Positions 8,171 to 13,375 of a stretch of DNA of 19,726 nucleotides are shown here, in pieces. Positions within the stretch are counted from its first letter, which is position 1. Every line of letters begins with the position of its first letter. This stretch comes from Phoenicimicrobium sp964438695 (lineage in GTDB: Bacteria; Atribacterota; Phoenicimicrobiia; Phoenicimicrobiales; Phoenicimicrobiaceae). The notes beneath the pieces were generated by a model, which was not told the origin of the DNA, did not search any database, and saw only the letters and a list, made by a program, of their open reading frames with translations. The position numbers and the translations under genes are program-made. The stretch is from the NCBI GenBank assembly GCA_964438695.1, contig CAYTKP010000016.1, forward strand, positions 1 through 19,726. The letters are read 5' to 3'.

Positions 8171-8280
8171 ATTTTCACCTCATTTATATTATTTTTCATA
8201 GTAGCTTTTCGTGGTTGATAGTAGACAGTTTTGTCACAATTTGAGATTGCTATACCCTGATAGATCAGATATCCTGGCAT

Positions 8281-8372
8281 ATTTGTTATAAGCCAATCTT
8301 TGTTCAAACTTTTACCTGTAAAAATGGGTAAAAAAATTTACTTTAGAGCATCAGATTTTATAAAATTCAGAT
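8281..8372 (-). repeat. 92-base dispersed repeat, copy between the attenuator and aroH
   Basis: This segment aligns along its full length with 10255-10346. Both are 92 bases, start and end at matching motifs (ATTT ... GAT on the plus strand), and share an identical core TGTTCAAACT at the same internal position. Roughly 60% of positions agree by eye with one compensating gap. The left end contains a palindromic ATTTTATAAAAT. Family and function are unknown. Confidence 0.6.
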
Positions 8373-8377
8373 AGTCT

Positions 8378-8420
8378 AAAATAAAAAAAGGTCATAGGAA
8401 TTAAAAAACCTATGACCTTT
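8378..8420 (-). terminator. Attenuator terminator of the aro operon (segments 4:5)
   Basis: Minus-strand RNA forms a 12-bp perfect stem, AAAGGTCATAGG (8420-8409) with CCTATGACCTTT (8398-8387). The loop has 10 bases, and a U-rich tail TTTT-A-T-TTT (8386-8378) follows directly. This is a canonical intrinsic terminator lying more than 200 bases ahead of aroH and after the leader peptide stop. Its left arm can instead pair with segment 3 (8409-8448), which is what makes it conditional. Confidence 0.88.
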
Positions 8421-8448
8421 ATATATAAATATATAAAGATGTCATAGG
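8409..8448 (-). promoter_or_regulatory. Antiterminator hairpin (segments 3:4)
   Basis: CCTATGAC (8448-8441) pairs with GTCATAGG (8416-8409). Inside it TTTATATA (8437-8430) pairs with TATATAAA (8425-8418) around a TTTA loop; a three-base/one-base internal loop separates the two helices. That gives 16 base pairs. Forming it consumes the whole left arm of the terminator, so transcription would continue into aroH. Confidence 0.8.
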
Positions 8449-8479
8449 CATAGACCCGATGTCTATGCCTATGACATCT
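8437..8479 (-). promoter_or_regulatory. Anti-antiterminator hairpin (segments 2:3)
   Basis: A perfect 19-bp inverted repeat: AGATGTCATAGGCATAGAC (8479-8461 on the minus strand) and its complement 8455-8437, with a five-base loop 8460-8456. Forming it hides segment 3 and frees segment 4 for the terminator. Its upstream arm can instead pair with segment 1 (8517-8496), which overlaps the last codons of the leader peptide. That pairing has about 20 pairs including a G-U, interrupted by a small internal loop. Confidence 0.82.
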
Positions 8480-8499
8480 TGTTTTAATCTTCTATGATG

Positions 8500-8583
8500 T
8501 TAAGGCATAAACATCGGTAGCATAAAGTAATAATAAAAATTAAAGGAATTTATTAATTTACCAAATTCTTCTTTTGTAGCCAC
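8500..8583 (-). CDS. Phe/Tyr-rich leader peptide of the aro operon (27 residues)
   Basis: A short reading frame too small for ordinary gene calling. It starts at GTG 8583-8581, preceded by AAGGAG (8597-8592) at eight bases spacing, and ends at TAA 8502-8500. The peptide begins MATKEEFGKL and contains the run FNFYYYF at residues 14-20. Five Phe and three Tyr occur among 27 residues. The Tyr codons (17-19) sit at 8535-8527. The last codons overlap RNA segment 1. The position just after a near-consensus promoter and before mutually exclusive hairpins and a terminator is the arrangement of classical attenuation leader peptides (trp, his, pheA). Its role would be to report charged Tyr/Phe-tRNA supply, not to act as a protein. 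Confidence 0.87.
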   Translation of the reverse strand: MATKEEFGKLINSFNFYYYFMLPMFMP

Positions 8584-8610
8584 CTTGTTTACTCCTTAAT
8601 GTTTTTTAGA

Positions 8611-8639
8611 ATATTAGCATACCTTTCTACTTCTGTCAA
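8611..8639 (-). promoter_or_regulatory. Sigma-70/A-type promoter of the aro operon
   Basis: The -35 box TTGACA (8639-8634) is consensus. A 17-base spacer follows, then -10 TAATAT (8616-8611) preceded by an extended -10 TGC. Transcription would start near 8604, about 20 bases before the leader peptide start. The -35 box begins eight bases after the stop of the upstream threonylcarbamoyl-AMP synthase gene, so the promoter is packed tightly against it. Confidence 0.88.
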
Positions 8640-8646
8640 ATATTTT

Positions 8647-9669
8647 TTACTTAGGTAAAGAAGCTTTTCTTAACCGCTCCATTATTGCTAAACCCAGGTC
8701 ATGTTCTTCTAATCCTTCAGCAATAATAATCTCAAACCCCTCTTTATCAAAACTCCTTAAAACTGAAAAGAGATTTGCTGCACATTCTTTTAATTCGCTA
8801 CCTTTGCCTATAACTTTAACCTCAAATCCATCATATTTATCCTGGTTTTCTTCTTTGGCCATTATTCCCACTTTATGCCCTTGCGCTTTATACTTAGAAA
8901 CCAATCTGCGAACTTCTTCTACCTGAGTGTCGCCTCTCTTTTCTACTAAAATCAACCTTGCCTGGGGGGAATAATGACTGTTTAACATACCCGGTGAACG
9001 GAAACCTCTTTCTAATTTTTTGCTTATCTTTACCTTTCTAATCACTTTCGTTAATTGTTCCACTGATATCCCTCCTGCCCGTAGCACTCGTGTGGGCGCA
9101 ACAGTTATATCCAATACAGTAGATTCCACCCCTACTTTTGTCTTACCTCCATCGATAATCATCTCTATCTTACCACCTAAGTCATCTTCCACATGCTGAG
9201 CATTGGTGGGACTGGTTCTTCCAAATATATTGGCACTGGGAGCTACGATAGGAGTTTGAGCTTCCCTTATTAAACTTAAGGCAATATTATTAGCAGGCAT
9301 TCTAATGGCAACTGTATCCAAACCAGCGGTTATAATATCTAAAATTATCTCTGATTTTTTAAGAACTAAGGTAAGAGGACCAGGCCAAAATATTTTTGCT
9401 AATTGTAAAGCTACTGGGGGAACATATTTTGATAGTCTGTATAATTCTTCTACTCTGGCAATATGAACAATTAGCGGGTCACTAAAGGGTCTCCCCTTAA
9501 CCTTGAATATTTTAGTAACTGCTTCCTTGTTGTAGACATCTGCCCCCAAACCATAAACCGTTTCGGTCGGAAAGGCTACCAAGTTACCTTGCTTTATCTC
9601 CTTTGCCGCTATTTTTATCTTATTTAAATCTATTTTTCCAGGATTTATTTTTAAAATTTTAGTATTCAT
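8647..9669 (-). CDS. L-threonylcarbamoyladenylate synthase, Sua5 type (YrdC domain plus Sua5 domain)
   Basis: Makes threonylcarbamoyl-AMP from threonine, bicarbonate and ATP, the first step of t6A37 modification of ANN-reading tRNAs. The YrdC/TsaC domain occupies residues about 15-205, with LVAFPTETVYGLGADV, IFKVKGRPFSDPLIVHI and APSANIFGRTSPTNAQHV. A linker carrying FRSPGMLNSHYSPQARLI leads to a C-terminal Sua5 domain of about 120 residues. Length 340 fits the long Sua5 form rather than the roughly 190-residue TsaC form. The start overlaps the greA stop by ATGA. Names used for this family are sua5, tsaC, tsaC1 and ywlC; I leave the symbol empty because usage varies. Confidence 0.94.
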   Translation of the reverse strand: MNTKILKINPGKIDLNKIKIAAKEIKQGNLVAFPTETVYGLGADVYNKEAVTKIFKVKGRPFSDPLIVHIARVEELYRLSKYVPPVALQLAKIFWPGPLTLVLKKSEIILDIITAGLDTVAIRMPANNIALSLIREAQTPIVAPSANIFGRTSPTNAQHVEDDLGGKIEMIIDGGKTKVGVESTVLDITVAPTRVLRAGGISVEQLTKVIRKVKISKKLERGFRSPGMLNSHYSPQARLILVEKRGDTQVEEVRRLVSKYKAQGHKVGIMAKEENQDKYDGFEVKVIGKGSELKECAANLFSVLRSFDKEGFEIIIAEGLEEHDLGLAIMERLRKASLPK

Positions 9670-10148
9670 TTTATAATTTTTAATATACTATATCTTAATA
9701 TTCCAATAGGAACTTCAATCTCGACCTTATCACCCTCCTGATGGCCCAAAAAGGCCTGTCCTAGTGGAGAATTTATAGATATCTTATGTTGAGTAAAATC
9801 TATTTGGTCATCGGGGACAAAAATATACTCTACCTCTTCTTGTGAATCTAAATTTTTTAGTTTTAAGGTTGTTCCAATACCAATCCCTTCTGAACAACAC
9901 TCTTTATCTACTACTTTAGCATTGCTTAATCTTTGTTTTAATCTGACAATATTTATCTCGTTCATACGCTGAGCTTCTAAGGCAATGTTATATTCTGCAT
10001 TCTCGGATATATCTCCGTATTCTAAAGCCCTCTTAATATCCTTTTGTATCTCTTTTCTTTTAACTACTTCTAAATACCTAATTTTTTCTTTTAATTTCCT
10101 TAGCCCTTCTTTGGTTAAAATTACTTCTCCATTGTTTGTATTATGCAT
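9666..10148 (-). CDS. greA: Transcription elongation factor GreA/GreB family
   Basis: Rescues backtracked RNA polymerase by stimulating transcript cleavage through the secondary channel. The N-terminal half is the antiparallel coiled coil (ILTKEGLRKLKEKIRYLEVVKRKEIQKDI...). The tip has acidic residues in EYGDISENAEYNIALEAQ, which carries the two residues needed to bind Mg2+ in the family. The C-terminal FKBP-like domain includes ISINSPLGQAFLGHQEGDKVEIEVPIG. Length 160 is standard for GreA. A GAGGTAG site lies just ahead of the ATG. It is the first gene of a two-gene unit with the Sua5-type gene and has its own promoter at 10225-10254. The middle (VDKECCSEGIGIGTTLKLKNLDS) has an unusual Cys-Cys pair of unknown meaning. 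Confidence 0.94.
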   Translation of the reverse strand: MHNTNNGEVILTKEGLRKLKEKIRYLEVVKRKEIQKDIKRALEYGDISENAEYNIALEAQRMNEINIVRLKQRLSNAKVVDKECCSEGIGIGTTLKLKNLDSQEEVEYIFVPDDQIDFTQHKISINSPLGQAFLGHQEGDKVEIEVPIGILRYSILKIIK

Positions 10149-10224
10149 CTCTACCTCTTTTTTATACTTAACTTTTCTAATTAATTTACTTTATGTTCTA
10201 TAATATCTTTTGTTATTTTTTTGT

Positions 10225-10254
10225 TTTATACGATACCATTCCTGGTTCTGTCAA
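10225..10254 (-). promoter_or_regulatory. Promoter of greA
   Basis: TTGACA (10254-10249) is followed after 18 bases by TATAAA (10230-10225), or after 17 bases by GTATAA. The start of greA is about 75 bases further on. The -35 box abuts the end of the 92-base repeat (10255). The string TTGACAGAA and a later GGTAT are shared with the aro promoter. Confidence 0.75.
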
Positions 10255-10346
10255 ATTTATCAGAATCCATTTCTTGTTCAAACTTATGTCCACAAAACAG
10301 GGATAAGAATCTATTATGAAATATCGGATTTTCCTGGAATTCCGAT
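10255..10346 (-). repeat. 92-base dispersed repeat, copy upstream of greA
   Basis: Matches 8281-8372 in length, end motifs and the internal core TGTTCAAACT. One end is an imperfect palindrome: ATCGGA (10346-10341) and TCCGAT (10328-10323) flank an AT-rich centre. A related palindrome with similar flanking bases (TAATAAT...ATGC..ATCGGAATTC) occurs near 12269-12310 upstream of gltX. The copy fills the space between the tRNA terminator and the greA promoter. Confidence 0.6.
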
Positions 10347-10362
10347 GCATTAAAGTATTATT

Positions 10363-10385
10363 AAAAAAGCAGGTATTTCCTGCTT
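10363..10385 (-). terminator. Intrinsic terminator after tRNA-Glu
   Basis: In the minus-strand RNA AAGCAGG (10385-10379) pairs with CCTGCTT (10373-10367) around a five-base loop, followed by TTTT and an AT-rich stretch. It lies 45 bases after the 3' end of tRNA-Glu and would end the gltX-tRNA transcript. Confidence 0.8.
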
Positions 10386-10429
10386 ATTTTAAACTCTTTT
10401 AAACCTGTATTATTGTTTTTAAAAAACAT

Positions 10430-10504
10430 TGGTGGCGCAAGGGGGAATTGAACCCCCGTTTGCTGATTGAGAGCCAGCTGAATTAACCACTATTCGATTG
10501 CGCC
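10430..10504 (-). tRNA. tRNA-Glu (anticodon CUC)
   Basis: I folded the 75-base cloverleaf by eye. The acceptor is GGCGCAA with TTGCGCC, discriminator A, and CCA is encoded at 10432-10430. The anticodon stem is GCTGG/TCAGC with loop CTCTCAA, placing CTC at positions 34-36. The variable loop is AAAC, and the T arm is GGGGG-TTCAATT-CCCCC. It reads GAG. It lies 14 bases after tRNA-Gln and ahead of an intrinsic terminator. A UUC isoacceptor for GAA must be elsewhere. Confidence 0.95.
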
Positions 10505-10518
10505 ACAACTAATGAAAA

Positions 10519-10592
10519 TGGCTGAGGGAGGTGGGCTCGAACCACCGCTCCCAGATCCAGAGTCTGGTGTCCTACCACTAGACGATCCCTCA
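10519..10592 (-). tRNA. tRNA-Gln (anticodon CUG)
   Basis: Cloverleaf of 74 bases: acceptor TGAGGGA with TCCCTCA, discriminator G, encoded CCA (10521-10519). The U1-A72 pair is typical of tRNA-Gln. The anticodon stem is CCAGA/TCTGG with loop CTCTGGA, giving CTG. The T arm is GGTGG-TTCGAGC-CCACC. It reads CAG. It lies 64 bases after the gltX stop in the same orientation, so it is probably processed from the gltX transcript. Confidence 0.95.
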
Positions 10593-10656
10593 ACTTAATA
10601 ATGATATTTCCTCTATTATTTTATAATAAATCTTACAATTTGAAAAGTATAATTAA

Positions 10657-12135
10657 CTATTTTTTTAATTCTTTTATTTTTTCGACAGCTTTTCCTAAAC
10701 GTTCAATTGTTTTCTCTTGGCCTAAAACTGCCATCAATGCAAACAAACCAGGACCTACCTTTTTACCACTCAGGGCAACACGAGTAGGATGAATAATTTG
10801 CCCACCTTTTATTTGTAAAGAAGAGGCAACTTCTCTTACTGTATTTTCAATGTTTTCTTCATTCCAGGATTTGAGAGAAGAAAGTTTAAATTTTAAGGTT
10901 TGTAGAATTTTTGGAACTTCTTCTTTATTCAATACATTTTTAAAAGCCTCTGGTTCAATATTCACTTTTTCCATAAAGAAATAATCTGCAAAATCAATAA
11001 ACTGAGAAAAATTTCTGAATCTCCCCTGCATTAATCTTACAATTTCTTTCAGCCATTTAAGTTTATCAGGAGAAAGATCTTCTCTTTTAATGCAATTAGC
11101 CTCCTCAAGAAAGGGAATCAGCCTTTCAGTTAACGAATCGATTGACATCCTTTTTAAATATTCGTTATTAAACCAATTCAATTTTTCCATACTGAAAACT
11201 GCAGCATGTTTAGAGATTTTATCCAAAGTAAATTCCTTAATTAACTCTCCCTTCGAGAAAATTTCCCTTTCATCACCCGGAGACCAACCTAAATGAGCAA
11301 TGTAATTTACTACTGCTTCCGGAAGATAACCCATCTTTTTATATTCCATAACTGATGTAGCCCCATGCCGTTTACTCAACCTAGTATGGTCAGGTCCCAT
11401 AATCATAGGAATATGAGCAAATTTTGGTATGTCAAATCCTAAAGCTTCATAAATTAATATCTGCTTAGGGGTATTAGAAATATGATCGTCTCCTCGCATT
11501 ACATGAGTAATTTTCATTAAAGCGTCATCTATAACCACCGCATAATTATAAGTAGGAATTCCATCTGATTTTATAATTACAAAGTCACTTAACAGGTCAC
11601 CGTCAAAAATTACTTTACCCCTTAACAGGTCATTAAAAATAATTTCCTTAGCAGGGATTTTAAGTCTTATTGCCGGTTTTCTACCTTCCGCTTCATATCT
11701 TTTCTTTTCCTCTTCGGTAAGATTCAAACAATGTCTATCATATTTAGGGTTTTTACCTTCTCTTACTTGTTTTTTTCTGCTTTCAGCCAGCTCTTCTCTG
11801 GTACAATAACAATAGTAAGCTTTTTGGTTTTTCAATAATTGCTCAGCATATTCCTGATAAAGGTTTAATCGCTGCATTTGAAAGTAAGGACCATATTTTC
11901 CGCCTTTTCCAGGTCCTTCATCCCAATCTAAACCTAGCCATTTCATTCCTTCTAATATTACATTTACTGCTTCTTCCGTAGATCTTACCTGGTCAGTATC
12001 TTCGATGCGTAAAATAAAACTTCCCTTATAGTGTCTGGCATAAAGCCAATTAAATAGAGCTGTCCTCGCCCCACCTATATGTAAATAACCAGTTGGACTG
12101 GGTGCAAATCTGAGTCGAATTTCTTTGTTTTTCAT
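10657..12135 (-). CDS. gltX: Glutamyl-tRNA synthetase
   Basis: Class I synthetase charging tRNA-Glu, and in organisms lacking GlnRS also mischarging tRNA-Gln for GatCAB. Visible elements are RFAPSPTGYLHIGGARTALFNW (HIGH-type motif HIGG at 19-22), the RIEDTD motif, possible zinc ligands C109, C111 and C136, MRGDDHISNTP, and the KMSKS-equivalent RLSKRHG at 252-258. A helical anticodon-binding half follows, ending in the GPGLFALMAVLGQEKTIERLGKA signature. Length 492 is normal. A GGAGGAAAA site immediately precedes the ATG. The 206-base upstream gap carries a putative promoter and a hairpin. Two tRNAs, Gln and Glu, follow directly. I cannot tell from sequence alone whether the enzyme discriminates between them. 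Confidence 0.97.
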   Translation of the reverse strand: MKNKEIRLRFAPSPTGYLHIGGARTALFNWLYARHYKGSFILRIEDTDQVRSTEEAVNVILEGMKWLGLDWDEGPGKGGKYGPYFQMQRLNLYQEYAEQLLKNQKAYYCYCTREELAESRKKQVREGKNPKYDRHCLNLTEEEKKRYEAEGRKPAIRLKIPAKEIIFNDLLRGKVIFDGDLLSDFVIIKSDGIPTYNYAVVIDDALMKITHVMRGDDHISNTPKQILIYEALGFDIPKFAHIPMIMGPDHTRLSKRHGATSVMEYKKMGYLPEAVVNYIAHLGWSPGDEREIFSKGELIKEFTLDKISKHAAVFSMEKLNWFNNEYLKRMSIDSLTERLIPFLEEANCIKREDLSPDKLKWLKEIVRLMQGRFRNFSQFIDFADYFFMEKVNIEPEAFKNVLNKEEVPKILQTLKFKLSSLKSWNEENIENTVREVASSLQIKGGQIIHPTRVALSGKKVGPGLFALMAVLGQEKTIERLGKAVEKIKELKK

Positions 12136-12268
12136 TTTTCCTCCATCCTTGATTAGTCATTTAAGTTACCGCTTTGCTTATTTCTTTTCGACTTTACCCT
12201 TAACTTTTCCTTAAGTATTGCAAGCTGGTTAAAATTTATTCTTTATTTATAAACTCATTTAATAGTAA

Positions 12269-12288
12269 CGGAATTTTTTAGAATTCCG
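12269..12288. repeat. 7-bp hairpin between the deacetylase gene and gltX
   Basis: CGGAATT and AATTCCG flank six bases. No convincing U-run follows on the minus strand (TTACTATT), so it is a poor terminator for the upstream gene. Together with the bases up to about 12310 it resembles the edge of the 92-base repeat (10341-10365), so it may be a truncated third copy. Confidence 0.4.
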
Positions 12289-12301
12289 ATAGCATAAGAT
12301 T

Positions 12302-12330
12302 ATTATAATATAAAAATTATATTAACACAA
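12302..12330 (-). promoter_or_regulatory. Putative promoter of gltX
   Basis: A perfect TATAAT (12307-12302) lies 17 bases downstream of TTGTGT (12330-12325), a weak -35 matching the consensus mainly in TTG. This would give a 5' leader of roughly 160 bases. AT richness makes chance -10 matches common, so support is moderate. Confidence 0.4.
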
Positions 12331-12341
12331 TTGAAATTTTC

Positions 12342-13265
12342 CTATTTAACTAACTGTGATGCCGGTACTATTTCTATCCCAGTTTTAATTAACTCAGGAA
12401 CCATTCTTTTCAAGACATAAAAAGTATTTATACGGCTGTGGCCAATAGCAATAGCTTCGCCATCTTTTAAGGCAATCTCTCGAGCTTCTGATATCTGTTT
12501 TTTAATATATTCCATATCATTCTTATTGTCTAGAAAGACCGACCTTACTGCTGTTTTAACCCCCATTTCTTGGGCAAGTTTGTAGGCAATAGAATTCTTA
12601 CTGGTCATACTATCTATAAAAAATAAATTATATCTTCTAATCTCTTCTAGAATTATCTTCATTATTTCTCTATTTTCGGTAATTTTTGACCCCATATGGT
12701 TGTTTACACCAATAACATAAGGAAAATCAAATATACTACTTCTAACAGTCTGCCTGATTTCTTCTTCAGACATATATGATTTAATTGCCCCTGGTCCAGG
12801 ATCAATATTTGAATTATTAGGCTCCATTGGTAAATGTAACATAATTTCTTGATTATTTTTATTGCCTTCTTCGGCAATATATTTAGAATTCTGGAGAAAA
12901 GGTAATATAGATAAGGTTACAGGGAAATCCAATTCTATTATTTTCTGGGCAATTTCTTTTTCATACCCTAAGTCGTCTATTATAAAGGAGATTTTAGGAA
13001 CAAAATTCACTTCCTCTTCAGAGGATACTAAATCATCGATTATAGAATCAACGTATTTCTCACTGTCATATATAGGAATGATTTCCTCAGATTCGTCTGT
13101 TTTTAATTTAGTTTCATCATTATTCATCGAAATAGTAGTTTGATTATTATAAGGAATGTTCTCCTGCTTAAAAGACTTTGTCAATAGACTAGATACCCCA
13201 AAACCTATTCCTAAAATAATTAATAAAGTTATAATATTTATAGTTAATCTATGATATTGTTTCAA
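12342..13265 (-). CDS. Divergent polysaccharide deacetylase family protein (YibQ-like)
   Basis: Membrane-anchored envelope protein. Residues about 8-28 are a hydrophobic N-terminal anchor (INIITLLIILGIGFGVSSLL), followed by an acidic, low-complexity linker to about residue 90. The rest is the divergent NodB-like barrel: KISFIIDDLGYEKE (metal-binding Asp pair), FPVTLSILPFLQNS, EIMLHLPMEPNN (metal-site His), IGVNNHMGSKITENREIM, FFIDSMTSKNS and GEAIAIGHSR. The family is annotated as polysaccharide deacetylase by fold, but its substrate is not established. The start is TTG at 13265-13263 with an AGAGGAA site ahead. It often sits near envC/ctpA-type genes, as it does here. I leave the symbol empty because yibQ is a placeholder name. 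Confidence 0.88.
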   Translation of the reverse strand: MKQYHRLTINIITLLIILGIGFGVSSLLTKSFKQENIPYNNQTTISMNNDETKLKTDESEEIIPIYDSEKYVDSIIDDLVSSEEEVNFVPKISFIIDDLGYEKEIAQKIIELDFPVTLSILPFLQNSKYIAEEGNKNNQEIMLHLPMEPNNSNIDPGPGAIKSYMSEEEIRQTVRSSIFDFPYVIGVNNHMGSKITENREIMKIILEEIRRYNLFFIDSMTSKNSIAYKLAQEMGVKTAVRSVFLDNKNDMEYIKKQISEAREIALKDGEAIAIGHSRINTFYVLKRMVPELIKTGIEIVPASQLVK

Positions 13266-13375
13266 AGTAAAAATTCCTCTCTATTTACTTAGATAGTTAG
13301 CTGGTTCGCTGGTTAATTAGTCTTGTATATTAAATTCGGGTTTTCAGTTGACAGTTTTTAGTTTTCGCTATGCAG
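13266..13375. other. ctpA-deacetylase gap with no assignable element
   Basis: The 110 bases hold repetitive short motifs (AACTAAAAACTGTCAACTGAAAACC and CCAGCGAACCAGCTAAC on the minus strand, each in imperfect direct repetition). I find no convincing promoter or terminator. The two genes could share one transcript. Confidence 0.4.

Noticed and set aside
8171..8646. T-box riboswitch ahead of aroH
   Set aside because: I looked for the conserved T-box sequence (GGGTGGNACCGCG-like) and a specifier loop and found neither. The peptide leader with alternate hairpins explains the region better.
12269..12288. Intrinsic terminator for the deacetylase gene
   Set aside because: The stem is only seven pairs, and the following bases are TTACTATT rather than a run of T.
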